Positions 54,941 through 63,585 of a stretch of 64,000 nucleotides of DNA are shown here, piece after piece. Made by a program: the position numbers and the translations under genes. This stretch comes from Methanomicrobiales archaeon (lineage in GTDB: Archaea > Halobacteriota > Methanomicrobia > Methanomicrobiales > Methanospirillaceae): the NCBI GenBank assembly GCA_012729535.1, contig JAAYCY010000064.1, positions 1 to 64,000 of the forward strand, written 5' to 3'. The notes beneath the pieces are model-generated. The model had not been told where the DNA came from and made no database searches. It worked only from the letters and a program-made list of their open reading frames with translations. Position 1 is the first letter of the stretch; the number at the start of each line of letters is the position of its first letter.

Positions 54941-55040
54941 AATCCCGTATATCTTGTCTCCTGAGTATCATTAATGGATACCTGAATACCTCTGTGGATT
55001 AACCAGAATAGGTATTTCGGTCATCTTTGTACAAAAAGGA

Positions 55041-55049
55041 AAATATAAT
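55041..55049 (+). promoter_or_regulatory. putative TATA box for the ABC import operon
   Basis: AAATATAAT, preceded by purine-rich AAAAAGGA resembling a BRE, lies about 90 bases before the ATG at 55138. Initiation near 55073 would give a leader of about 65 bases. Confidence 0.45.
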
Positions 55050-55137
55050 TAAAATAATCCTCCCATTAAGGTAGGGAATTGGAAAAAAAGAGAGTCCTTT
55101 ATGAACCAGAACTTACAACCTTTATCAGGTGATTGGT

Positions 55138-56145
55138 ATGAAGAACGTTTGGCTCTTTGGTTCTCTCTTTCTCATCGCTGGACTGGTCTTCCTGTGTGGA
55201 TGTACCGGGACCCAGGAACCGTCCACGGCAGAACAAAAAGTTGTGTCTGGAAAAGCTGTATTGAATATCGGGTATCAGCCCAGTACGCACCAGATGGCAT
55301 TTATGACCGCTTATAGCAAGGGCATGTTCAATGAGACCCTGACACCCCTTGGAGTTAAGGAAATAAAGACGTACAATTTCCCAACTGGGGCGCCTGAAAT
55401 GCAGGCAATGCTTGCTGGAGATCTTGACTTTGCATATGTAGGTGCGGCACCCTTTGTCACTGCTGTTGCAACCGGCCTTGATGGAAAGATTATCGGCGCA
55501 GTGCAGACACAGGGTTCATCACTGGTCTTAAAGACAGGTCTTGAATATACTACCCCGGCTGATCTTAAAGGGCTGACAATTGCCACCTTCCCGGCTGGCA
55601 CAATTCAGGATACTATTCTACGCACCTGGCTTAAGGAACAGGGAGTTGACCCTGAGAAAGATCTCAAGATTGTGGCCATGGGTCCGGGAGATGCAACCAC
55701 TGCGATTATGGCAGGAAAAGTTGATGCTGTCTTCCTTCCCGCGCCATCACCAACAACCGTTGAAGAAGCAGGAGCAGGAAAGATTATAGTCCAATCTGGC
55801 GAGATGAGTCCAAATCATGCATGTTGTGTTCTTGTCGCTGGTGGAAAGATGATCCGCGAGCATCCGGATATCGTTTCTGAAGTATTACGGACCAGTCAGC
55901 TTGCAACCGAGTTTAATAATAATAACTGGGAAGAAGCAGCAGGATATATGAATCAGATGACTTCGATGGACAAGTCTGTAATTCTCAAGTCTCTTGAGGA
56001 ATGGGACGGTTCATGGGTATCTGATCCAAATATCATCAAGGAATCAGTAGTGTCGTATGCACATGACCAGGCAGCTCTTGGTTATATTGAGCGTGAACTT
56101 TCTGCTGATGAACTGATAGATACCTCATTCTGGGATAAGCTGTAA
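55138..56145 (+). CDS. nitrate/sulfonate/taurine-type ABC substrate-binding lipoprotein
   Basis: This 335-residue solute-binding protein is of the NrtA/SsuA/TauA (NMT1-like) type. The lipoprotein signal ends at LVFLCGC. The mature domain starts VLNIGYQPSTHQMAFMTAYS and contains FPTGAPEMQAMLAGDLDFAYVG and GLTIATFPAGTIQDTILRTWL. The ATG at 55138 is chosen over the GTG at 55129 because AGGTGA ends 5 bases before it. It is followed, after a hairpin at 56196, by a permease and an ATPase. The ligand is not predictable: sulfonate, taurine, nitrate, or a pyrimidine precursor are all possible for the family. Confidence 0.9.
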   Translation: MKNVWLFGSLFLIAGLVFLCGCTGTQEPSTAEQKVVSGKAVLNIGYQPSTHQMAFMTAYSKGMFNETLTPLGVKEIKTYNFPTGAPEMQAMLAGDLDFAYVGAAPFVTAVATGLDGKIIGAVQTQGSSLVLKTGLEYTTPADLKGLTIATFPAGTIQDTILRTWLKEQGVDPEKDLKIVAMGPGDATTAIMAGKVDAVFLPAPSPTTVEEAGAGKIIVQSGEMSPNHACCVLVAGGKMIREHPDIVSEVLRTSQLATEFNNNNWEEAAGYMNQMTSMDKSVILKSLEEWDGSWVSDPNIIKESVVSYAHDQAALGYIERELSADELIDTSFWDKL

Positions 56146-56195
56146 AGCTGACCCCTATACTTTTTCCTTATCTTATCCCAGTACATGGGAGATAT

Positions 56196-56213
56196 ATGCC
56201 GGTCTGCCGGCAT
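56196..56213 (+). promoter_or_regulatory. intercistronic hairpin between binding protein and permease
   Basis: ATGCCGG, loop TCTG, CCGGCAT form a perfect 7-base-pair stem located 18 bases before the permease start and 50 bases after the binding-protein stop. No T-run follows. Such structures commonly protect or limit upstream and downstream transcripts, so that more binding protein is made than channel. The stem is identical to the one in the terminator at 37801. Confidence 0.55.
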
Positions 56214-56230
56214 TCAAAGTGAGAATAATA

Positions 56231-57016
56231 ATGACTGGAAATCCTCCGGGATCACGATCCCCTGGCTATGTTATCTTTTCGATATCTGCCCTTGTGATAT
56301 TCTGGCAAATACTGGCTGATCTAATCGTTCAGAATCGCTTTATTCTGCCTTCATTTACCGACGTAGTCTTTGCTTTTTACAATCTCCTTATTACAGGAAC
56401 CCTGGCGATGGATTTTGCAATAAGTATGGTCCATTTTTTTATCGGTCTTGGATTGTCTCTACTTGTGGGTGTTCCGGCAGGAATCCTTATCGGATGGTTT
56501 CCCGTTGCGAACCGCTTGCTGGATCCGGTAATTGAGATCATTCGTCCAATACCGCCACTAGCCTGGATTCCTTTTGCTATCGTCTGGTTTGGACTGACAG
56601 ATATTGCTGCGGGATTTGTAATTTTTATCGGCTCTGTTTTTCCTGTTCTTGTAAATACTTACGAAGGTTTCCGCAATATCCCCCGGATATTTGTTGAGGC
56701 GGGGAAAATGCTTGGATGCACGAGTAATATCTCTCTTATCAGTCACATAGCTCTTCCCGCAGCTCTTCCACATCTGGCAGCAGGATTTCGTATTGCAAGT
56801 GGAGTGGCCTGGATGTGTCTTGTTGCAGCCGAAATGTTTGGAGTATCCCGATTCGGACTGGGGCAAAAAATCTGGTGGTATTATAACCTGCACCAGATGG
56901 CGAATGTTATGGTGTACATGCTCATCCTTGGATTTGTAGGATTGCTGATAGATTACATCTTCAGGTCAGGAATGAACAGGACATTACTCAAATGGCGTGA
57001 GGGGGAGGTGAACTGA
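56231..57016 (+). CDS. nitrate/sulfonate/taurine-type ABC permease
   Basis: This 261-residue membrane permease has six helices and the EAA loop (FVEAGKMLGCTSNISLISHI then ALPAALPHLAAGFRIA). The second segment is typical of SsuC/TauC/NrtB. Translation from the ATG at 56231 (MTGNPPGSRSPGYV) is chosen over the GTG at 56219. The stop overlaps the ATPase start by one base. Substrate as for the binding protein upstream. Confidence 0.9.
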   Translation: MTGNPPGSRSPGYVIFSISALVIFWQILADLIVQNRFILPSFTDVVFAFYNLLITGTLAMDFAISMVHFFIGLGLSLLVGVPAGILIGWFPVANRLLDPVIEIIRPIPPLAWIPFAIVWFGLTDIAAGFVIFIGSVFPVLVNTYEGFRNIPRIFVEAGKMLGCTSNISLISHIALPAALPHLAAGFRIASGVAWMCLVAAEMFGVSRFGLGQKIWWYYNLHQMANVMVYMLILGFVGLLIDYIFRSGMNRTLLKWREGEVN

Positions 57017-57807
57017 TGGGAACCGTAGAAATAAGTCATCTCCAGAAGGAATTTACCAAGGAAGACAGCGTCCGGGTTATTGCGTTATCTGACATTAATC
57101 TCACGATTGCAGATGACGAATTTGTCTCTTTTGTCGGCCCTTCGGGGTGCGGAAAGACTACGCTCCTTAGGATAATAGCAGGTCTTGATACGGCAAACTC
57201 TGGCGAGGTCCGGGTCGATGGTTCACTCATCACTGGCCCTGGCCAGAAGGTGGGGATGGTATTTCAGGAATATTCACTTTTTCCCTGGAGAAATGTCTTA
57301 AAAAATGTAGCCTTCGGTCTGCAGATGCGTGGAGTTTCCAAAGACGAGCGGTACGATATTGCACGTAAATATATTTCCCTGGTTGGTCTTTCACAGTTTG
57401 AAAAGAGTTATCCCTACGAATTATCCGGAGGTATGCGCCAGAGGGTTGCCATCGCAAGAGCACTGGCAACAGATCCAGATCTTTTACTCATGGATGAACC
57501 CTTTGGGGCGCTTGATGCGCAGACCCGCAATCATATGCAGTGCGAGTTACTTGACATCTGGGAATCCAAAAAGAAAACTATTCTTTTTGTTACGCATAGT
57601 TGTGATGAAGCGGTCTTTCTGTCAGATCGGGTAATAGTTCTTTCACCACGACCCGGAAGGATCCGGGAAATCCTCAATATCTCTATTCCACGGCCAAGAG
57701 ATCGGACAAACAACGAATTTATCGATCTCAGGCGGCAGATCCTGGAGATGATAGAAGATGAGGATGGTGGGGAAGAAAGGATTAAGTGTAAATCCGGCAA
57801 GTTATAA
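57016..57807 (+). CDS. nitrate/sulfonate/taurine-type ABC ATP-binding protein
   Basis: This 263-residue ATPase of the importer has Walker A GPSGCGKTT (about residues 39-47), the Q-loop VFQEYSLFPWRN typical of the SsuB/TauB group, signature LSGGMRQRVAIARAL (about 136-150) and Walker B LLMDEPFGALDAQT (about 155-168). It overlaps the permease by one base. A short charged tail follows the core. rpl10e starts 30 bases later and is probably separately promoted. Confidence 0.93.
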   Translation: MGTVEISHLQKEFTKEDSVRVIALSDINLTIADDEFVSFVGPSGCGKTTLLRIIAGLDTANSGEVRVDGSLITGPGQKVGMVFQEYSLFPWRNVLKNVAFGLQMRGVSKDERYDIARKYISLVGLSQFEKSYPYELSGGMRQRVAIARALATDPDLLLMDEPFGALDAQTRNHMQCELLDIWESKKKTILFVTHSCDEAVFLSDRVIVLSPRPGRIREILNISIPRPRDRTNNEFIDLRRQILEMIEDEDGGEERIKCKSGKL

Positions 57808-57837
57808 AAGCACTAATCAATACAGGAGTTCGGGTTC

Positions 57838-58350
57838 ATGGTCAGAAAACCAAACAGCATGTACAGAAACCTTGCAAAGAAGGCATATACTCGCAAGGAA
57901 TATATGGGAGGTATCCCCGCAGTTAAAGTTGTTCACTTTGACATGGGAAACCTGACAAGCGAATTTCCAATGGAAGTATCCCTGGTTGTGGATGAGAGCT
58001 GCCAGATTCGTCATTCTGCTCTTGAAGCAGCCCGTATGAGCATCAACAGGAAATTAAACAAGGAACTTGGGCGTATGAATTATCACCTCAAACTGCGGAC
58101 GTATCCTCACCATGTCCTGCGTGAAAACAAGCAGGCAACAGGTGCAGGAGCAGACCGTGTGTCTCAGGGTATGCGCCTTGCATTCGGAAAGGCAGTAGGA
58201 ACTGCTGCTCGTGTCCAACAGAACCAGAAGATTTACTCTGTCTTCTCAAATCCAGCAGGTATTGAGAAGATTAAGGATGCACTCCGTCACGGTGGCCACA
58301 AACTCCCTTCTCCGACTCACCTGGAAATCCAGATGAAACAGGAATCATAA
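57838..58350 (+). CDS. rpl10e: ribosomal protein L10e (uL16)
   Basis: This 170-residue large-subunit protein is the archaeal form of L16. The start [20 protein letters not shown] and the block [20 protein letters not shown], then MRLAFGK, are typical. AGGAG lies 12 bases before the ATG. It stands upstream of the fumarase/2-oxoglutarate oxidoreductase operon, separated by 74 bases including a T-rich stretch (58357-58371) that may end its transcript. Confidence 0.96.
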   Translation: MVRKPNSMYRNLAKKAYTRKEYMGGIPAVKVVHFDMGNLTSEFPMEVSLVVDESCQIRHSALEAARMSINRKLNKELGRMNYHLKLRTYPHHVLRENKQATGAGADRVSQGMRLAFGKAVGTAARVQQNQKIYSVFSNPAGIEKIKDALRHGGHKLPSPTHLEIQMKQES

Positions 58351-58424
58351 CTTCTTTTCCTGTTATCTTTTTTGATTCAATCCCATCAGGTCTATACCGC
58401 AGGTATTACAGATATGTATCTATC

Positions 58425-59261
58425 ATGTCTGTTTTGAGTGATCCGGATGTACTGCAGCGTATATCTGATGCTACCTGCACAGCAGTCCGGGACGCTGAAA
58501 TTTTTCTCCCTGGTGATGTGAAGGACCGGCTCAAACATGCACTGGAGGTCGAATCAAGTCCTGTAGCTAAACAGGAACTGGCAAATATCCTGGAAAATAT
58601 TTGTCTGGCAGAAGAGAGATCTGCCCCTCTCTGTCAGGATACGGGAATTCCGGTTATTTATGTGACGATTCCATCTTCTGTGGCCTGGTCAGGAGAAATG
58701 GAAGAAGCAGTGTATGAGGGAATCCGGACTGCCACACGGGAAATCCCTCTCAGACCTAACCTTGTGGATCCATTAAATCGTGAAAATACTCAGACAAATA
58801 CCGGCCTTTCAATGCCTCCCGTTCACGTAAAAGCAGGTGACCGGTTTACCATAACTGTCCTTCCAAAGGGTGCCGGGTCTGAAAATGTATCTGATATCAG
58901 GATGATGAACCCCTCAGAAAAAGGTCTCATTCCAAAATTTATCGTCGAAACTATGCTGACTGCAGGTGGAAGACCCTGTCCCCCGGTTATTCTGGGTGTT
59001 GGGATAGGGGGCACATTTGATATCGCAGCTTCTCTAGCCAAGGAAGCATTATTAGAGCCGGTTGATGCCATGTCGCCCTGTGAACAGGAGATCTGTGATC
59101 AGGTAAACCGGCTGGGTATCGGGCCGATGGGCCTTGGTGGAGACACGACATGCCTTGCTGTGAAAGTTAAGACTGCCGGGTGCCATACAGCATCTCTTCC
59201 GGTTGCAGTAAATATCCAGTGCTGGGCCGCGAGAAGAGCAACCGTGGAGGTAGCTCTGTGA
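58425..59261 (+). CDS. fumA: fumarate hydratase class I, alpha subunit
   Basis: This 278-residue N-terminal half of an Fe-S fumarase interconverts fumarate and malate with the beta subunit. A cysteine cluster ligand is in SAPLCQDTGIPVIYV, and GVGIGGTFDIAASLAKEALL is characteristic. Further cysteines in the C-terminal third (PCEQEICDQ and TTCLAVKV) complete the [4Fe-4S] site. The two-subunit form is normal in methanogens. The last 4 bases overlap the GTG start of the beta subunit (GTGA), which couples their translation. Confidence 0.95.
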   Translation: MSVLSDPDVLQRISDATCTAVRDAEIFLPGDVKDRLKHALEVESSPVAKQELANILENICLAEERSAPLCQDTGIPVIYVTIPSSVAWSGEMEEAVYEGIRTATREIPLRPNLVDPLNRENTQTNTGLSMPPVHVKAGDRFTITVLPKGAGSENVSDIRMMNPSEKGLIPKFIVETMLTAGGRPCPPVILGVGIGGTFDIAASLAKEALLEPVDAMSPCEQEICDQVNRLGIGPMGLGGDTTCLAVKVKTAGCHTASLPVAVNIQCWAARRATVEVAL

Positions 59262-59815
59262 AACACCTGAAAACTCCACTTGGAGATGAGATTCTTGATC
59301 TGAAAGCTGGTGAGGTGGTAACACTATCCGGGGTTGTCTATACTGCCAGGGATGAGGCTCATATCAAAATCCTGGAGAGCGGATTTCCATTTGATCCCAA
59401 AGGTGCTGTTTTGTATCATTGCGGACCGGTAATTCAGGATAACCAGATAGTTGTGGCAGGACCGACCACCTCTGCCAGGATGAATAATCTGACCGGGTTT
59501 ATGCTTGACTCCGGAGTCAGGGGCCTGGTTGGTAAAGGTGGTATGTCGTCAAAGGTCCGGGATGAACTGAAAGGAAAGGCAGTATATTTTGCTTTTACCG
59601 GCGGATGTGCAAACCTTGCAGCAGCCCGGATGACTCTGACTGGTGTTCATTATGCTGATCTTGGGATGGCTGAAGCGGTGTGGGAGATTAAGCTGGATAA
59701 ACTTCCGCTTACGGTTGCCATGGATGCCCATGGGGGAGATCTCTTTGCCGTGGTTGAGGAACATGCACATGAAGTATTTCAGGGTATGTATCCAACCAGT
59801 ACGACCGAAATATGA
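59258..59815 (+). CDS. fumB: fumarate hydratase class I, beta subunit
   Basis: This 185-residue C-terminal half of the fumarase starts at the GTG overlapping the alpha stop (MKHLKTPLGDEILDLKAGEV after Met). The frame is open further upstream but overlaps alpha. Motifs: LSGVVYTARDEAH, GPTTSARMNNL, LVGKGGMSSKV and the closing DAHGGDLF. The stop overlaps korD by 4 bases, so fumarase and the oxidoreductase are tightly linked in expression. Confidence 0.95.
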   Translation: MKHLKTPLGDEILDLKAGEVVTLSGVVYTARDEAHIKILESGFPFDPKGAVLYHCGPVIQDNQIVVAGPTTSARMNNLTGFMLDSGVRGLVGKGGMSSKVRDELKGKAVYFAFTGGCANLAAARMTLTGVHYADLGMAEAVWEIKLDKLPLTVAMDAHGGDLFAVVEEHAHEVFQGMYPTSTTEI

Positions 59816-60084
59816 AACTTGAGATAGACGAGTCCCGGTGTAAAGGGTGCAACCTATGCACCCTGGTCTGTCCATATAAAATTTACAGGCCTGGGAGTCG
59901 TCCCAACCGCAAGGGTATTTATGTTCCTGAGATGGACCGGCCTGAACGGTGTCCGAACTGCCGGCTCCAGGAATTATACGGACGAAGATTGTGCGGTATG
60001 TGTGCATTAATCTGTCCGGATCAGGCTATTAAATGGGTTCCTGAAAAACCCTATGAACCGATGAAAGTGGTGATTGAGTATTAG
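59812..60084 (+). CDS. korD: 2-oxoglutarate:ferredoxin oxidoreductase, delta (ferredoxin) subunit
   Basis: This 90-residue ferredoxin-type subunit has a [4Fe-4S] site CKGCNLCTLVCPYKIY and a second set CPNCRLQELYGRRLCGMC with CP following. It passes electrons between the TPP subunits and ferredoxin. It is the first kor gene, overlapping fumB by 4 bases and korA by 11 bases. The delta-first order is common for Kor in methanogens. Confidence 0.92.
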   Translation: MKLEIDESRCKGCNLCTLVCPYKIYRPGSRPNRKGIYVPEMDRPERCPNCRLQELYGRRLCGMCALICPDQAIKWVPEKPYEPMKVVIEY

Positions 60085-61192
60085 CCGGATTGCATTTATG
60101 CAGGGAAATATTGCTTGTGCAGAAGGAGCACTTGCAGCCGGATGTAACTTTTTTGGCGGATATCCTATCACTCCGTCTACTGAAGTCGCGGAACATATGG
60201 CATCACGAATGCCAAAAATAACAGGTTCCTGTTTCATTCAGATGGAGGATGAAATTGCCTCAATGGCTGCGATCATCGGGGCGGCATGGACCGGAGCACG
60301 TTCAATGACCGCTACTTCAGGGCCTGGTTTTTCCCTGATGATGGAGAACATCGGGTATGCGGTTATGACTGAAACGCCCTGCGTCCTTGTAAATATCCAG
60401 CGTGGTGGTCCTTCAACTGGTCAACCAACCATGGGCGCCCAGGGAGATATGATGCAGGTCAGGTTTGGATCACACGGGGATTACAGTATCATTGCCCTGT
60501 GTCCGTCTTCTGTCCAGGAATGTTTTGACCTGACTGCAAAAGCGTTCAACCTGGCTGATCGGTTCAGGACTCCGGTCTTTCTCATGGCAGATGAGGTGAT
60601 CGGACATATGCGGGAGAAGTTAGAAATCCCTGACTCGGTTGAGATAATACGTCCGAAAACTCTTCCAGAAGGAACACTCCCCTTTACAGCCGGTCCGGAC
60701 GGGGTTCCGGGATTTGCTCCCTTTGGGATTGGCAGATTTACCCATGTCACCGGTCTTACTCATGACGAACGAGGATACCCGGATACTACAAATCCGGCCT
60801 GCCATGAATCCCTGGTAAAAAGACTGGTCAATAAAATTGAGAATGCACGACATGAGATAGCTGATTATACCATTGTCAATGAGAATGCCCGGTATGTTTT
60901 TGTCTGCTATGGTGCACCAGTCAGGACGGTTAAGGAAGTTGTTGATCGCATGAAAATTCCTGATACCGGATATCTGCAGCTAAAAACTGTATGGCCATTT
61001 CCTGAAGAACTGCTCTTACGGTTCCCGAATGTCCAGGCCTTCATTGTTCCTGAAATGAACCTTGGAATGATATCCCGTGAAGTTGAGCGTCATGTATCAG
61101 TTCGTGTCATACCAGTTGGACGGATTGGCGGAGAACTGCACCCGCCTGAGGAACTAATTCAGGCTGTCAAGATTGCCGGAGGGGATGTATGA
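60074..61192 (+). CDS. korA: 2-oxoglutarate:ferredoxin oxidoreductase, alpha subunit
   Basis: This 372-residue subunit contains the pyrimidine-binding part of the TPP site and domains I and II. Its start is SRIAFMQGNIACAEGALAAGC, then FFGGYPITPSTEVAEHMA, with ATSGPGFSLMMENIGYAVM after it. The GGYPITPST form is typical of the 2-oxoglutarate- or branched-chain-type alpha. The start is taken as the TTG at 60074; the ATG at 60098 is an alternative. In methanogens the enzyme makes 2-oxoglutarate from succinyl-CoA, CO2 and reduced ferredoxin. Confidence 0.94.
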   Translation: MSISRIAFMQGNIACAEGALAAGCNFFGGYPITPSTEVAEHMASRMPKITGSCFIQMEDEIASMAAIIGAAWTGARSMTATSGPGFSLMMENIGYAVMTETPCVLVNIQRGGPSTGQPTMGAQGDMMQVRFGSHGDYSIIALCPSSVQECFDLTAKAFNLADRFRTPVFLMADEVIGHMREKLEIPDSVEIIRPKTLPEGTLPFTAGPDGVPGFAPFGIGRFTHVTGLTHDERGYPDTTNPACHESLVKRLVNKIENARHEIADYTIVNENARYVFVCYGAPVRTVKEVVDRMKIPDTGYLQLKTVWPFPEELLLRFPNVQAFIVPEMNLGMISREVERHVSVRVIPVGRIGGELHPPEELIQAVKIAGGDV

Positions 61193-61980
61193 GGAATGAG
61201 TGGCTTCGTTCAGACCGGCTCCCTCATATCTATTGTGCCGGGTGTGGCAATGGCACCATCATGAACTGTGTCCTTGAGGCAATAACACAGACCGGATGGG
61301 ACCGGACCAGAACGGTATTCCTTTCCGGGATTGGATGTTCTTCCCGGGCACCGGGATATATCATGACAGATTCCCTTCATACGACCCATGGTCGTGCAAT
61401 TGCCTTTGCGACCGGGGTAAAAATGGCAGATCCTTCCCTTCATGTAGTGGTCTTTACCGGGGATGGGGACCTGGCTGCAATAGGCGGGAACCATTTCATA
61501 CATGGCTGCCGGAGGAATATCGATATTACCGTAGTCTGCATGAATAATCACATCTACGGGATGACCGGGGGTCAGGGAAGTCCGACAACTCCTCTTGGAA
61601 AAACATCTACTACCACCCCCTATGGAGCAGAGGAAGCCCCCTTTGACCTGGTTGAACTTGCTATCGCCGCGGGTGCGAATTACGTGGCCCGGTGGACATC
61701 CTATCATGTGAAACAGCTCACAGACGCGGTTTATGACGGGCTCTTAACTCCCGGTTTTTCCCTGATAGAAGTCAGGTGTCAATGCCCGACCTCATATGGC
61801 AGGAGAAACAAGTATCGTGAACCGACAGACTACATGACCTATCTGAAAACCAATGCCATTCTGAAACGAAAATGGGAAGAAATGGAAAGATCTGGTGAAA
61901 ATATCTCTCCTGATTCTTTCCCGGTTGGTGAGTTTGTCAGAAGGTCCCGCCCGGTAATGGGGGTGCCTGATGAGGCATGA
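61189..61980 (+). CDS. korB: 2-oxoglutarate:ferredoxin oxidoreductase, beta subunit
   Basis: This 263-residue subunit binds TPP pyrophosphate and Mg. It has HIYCAGCGNGTIMNCVLEAI at the start, GDGDLAAIGGNHFIHGCRRN (the GDG-x(n)-N motif) and VVCMNNHIYGMTGGQGSPTT. It also contains RCQCPTSYGRRN near the end, as is usual. It overlaps korA by 4 bases and korC by 11 bases. Confidence 0.95.
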   Translation: MRNEWLRSDRLPHIYCAGCGNGTIMNCVLEAITQTGWDRTRTVFLSGIGCSSRAPGYIMTDSLHTTHGRAIAFATGVKMADPSLHVVVFTGDGDLAAIGGNHFIHGCRRNIDITVVCMNNHIYGMTGGQGSPTTPLGKTSTTTPYGAEEAPFDLVELAIAAGANYVARWTSYHVKQLTDAVYDGLLTPGFSLIEVRCQCPTSYGRRNKYREPTDYMTYLKTNAILKRKWEEMERSGENISPDSFPVGEFVRRSRPVMGVPDEA

Positions 61981-62509
61981 AATCAGATTTTCCGGGTTTG
62001 GAGGTCAGGGGATCATCCTTTCTGCAGTTATCCTGGGCCGGGCTGCTGCATTATATGACAATAAAAATGCTGTTCAGACACAGGTGTATGGTCCTGAAGC
62101 ACGAGGCGGTGCATCCATGAGTGCGGTCATTATTGATGATGAACCGATTCTGTATCCAAAGGTTAGGGACCCGGATACCTATGTTATCATGAGTCAGCAG
62201 GGATTTGAGAAATACGGGTGCAATACAAGAGATGATGCCGTGATGTTGCTTGATTCTGACCTGGTGCATGATCGTCCCTCCTGCAGGTATGTTGGAATTC
62301 CGGCGACCAGTGTTGCAAAGAAAGAACTTGGAAGGGATATTGTTGCCAACATCATCATGCTGGGGGCCCTCACCACCGCCACATCTGTTGTTTCAGGAGG
62401 AGCCCTTGAAAAAGCAATACTTGACAGTGTACCAAAAGGGACTGAGGATCTCAACTTAAAGGCAATGAAAAAGGGCCAGGAATTAGGAATTCAGGGTGAA
62501 TCATCATGA
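61970..62509 (+). CDS. korC: 2-oxoglutarate:ferredoxin oxidoreductase, gamma subunit
   Basis: This 179-residue subunit has the CoA-binding-type fold of the gamma domain. The start RFSGFGGQGIILSAVILGRA and the following VYGPEARGGASMSAVII are hallmarks. The ATG at 61970 overlaps korB by 11 bases. The 3' end overlaps sucC by 4 bases, so the whole run from fumA to sucD is one translationally coupled chain. Confidence 0.95.
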   Translation: MRHEIRFSGFGGQGIILSAVILGRAAALYDNKNAVQTQVYGPEARGGASMSAVIIDDEPILYPKVRDPDTYVIMSQQGFEKYGCNTRDDAVMLLDSDLVHDRPSCRYVGIPATSVAKKELGRDIVANIIMLGALTTATSVVSGGALEKAILDSVPKGTEDLNLKAMKKGQELGIQGESS

Positions 62510-63585
62510 AACTGAAAGAGTACGAGGCAAAAGAGATACTTAGTAATGCCGGAATCAGGATTCCCCGTGGGATCCATGTGAAAAAAGGGAATGAATTCGT
62601 TGTCGCTCCTGATATTAAAAAGGCAGTTGTAAAGGCCCAGGTAGAAGTCGCCGGCAGGGGAAAAGCCGGGGGCATCCTGATGGCTGATAATTCACAGGTG
62701 CAGGAAACCGCGGAAAAACTCTTTCAGGCATCGATAAAGGGAGTTTTTGTTGAAGAAATTCTCATCGAAGAACAACTTGACATCCAGCATGAATATTATC
62801 TTTCAATAACCATTGACCGATCAAAAAAGGCTCCTGTAATTCTTTTTACTTCTGAAGGCGGTGTAGACATAGAGGAAGTTGCACAAAAAAACCCGGATGC
62901 AATCAGAAAGGCAACCGTCTATCCGCTTCTCACTAAAGTTCCCGGATATACTATCCGATATCTTCTAAATGGTGCACCAAAAGAGATCGGTCCTGTTATC
63001 CAGAAATTATATTCAGTATTCATGAACCGGGACGCATTGTTAGCAGAAATAAATCCGCTTGTTATGACTCCTGATGGTCTCTATGCAGCAGATGCAAAGT
63101 TAATCCTTGATGACAATGCCCTGGCACGTCTGGGGATTTCTGAAAACCGTGATCTTTCTGAACGTGAACGTCAGGCTGACGCGTATGGTTTTTCCTTTGT
63201 GGAACTAAGTGGAAATATCGGAGTTATCGGTAACGGAGCAGGTCTTACGATGGCAACCGTTGACCTGATCAATAATATGGGTGGGAAACCTGCCAATTTC
63301 CTGGATGTCGGGGGTGGTGCAGACCGGGTCAGGGTTGCCCATGCTGTCAGGCTCCTTGGCTCAATGCCTGATGTATCGGTGATAATCGTTAACCTTCTCG
63401 GAGGGATAACCCGGTGTGATGAAGTTGCATCAGGGATCATCGAAGCAGGAGTGTCCCAGAAAATTATCGTCAGGCTTGCCGGGACTAATGAAAAGGAAGG
63501 AAAGGCCATTTTATTATCTAAAGGTTACCTGATGCTTGAAACAATGGAAGAAGCGGTCAAAGCAGCGGTGGAGGCTGCATCATGA
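62506..63585 (+). CDS. sucC: succinate-CoA ligase, beta subunit
   Basis: This 359-residue ATP-grasp protein activates succinate to succinyl-CoA with the alpha subunit. It starts KLKEYEAKEILSNAGIRIPRG and contains KAQVEVAGRGKAGGI, AEINPLVMTPDG (metal site) and FLDVGGGADRVRVAHAVRLL. The ATP used provides the drive for reductive flow. It overlaps korC and sucD by 4 bases each. Confidence 0.96.
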   Translation: MKLKEYEAKEILSNAGIRIPRGIHVKKGNEFVVAPDIKKAVVKAQVEVAGRGKAGGILMADNSQVQETAEKLFQASIKGVFVEEILIEEQLDIQHEYYLSITIDRSKKAPVILFTSEGGVDIEEVAQKNPDAIRKATVYPLLTKVPGYTIRYLLNGAPKEIGPVIQKLYSVFMNRDALLAEINPLVMTPDGLYAADAKLILDDNALARLGISENRDLSERERQADAYGFSFVELSGNIGVIGNGAGLTMATVDLINNMGGKPANFLDVGGGADRVRVAHAVRLLGSMPDVSVIIVNLLGGITRCDEVASGIIEAGVSQKIIVRLAGTNEKEGKAILLSKGYLMLETMEEAVKAAVEAAS

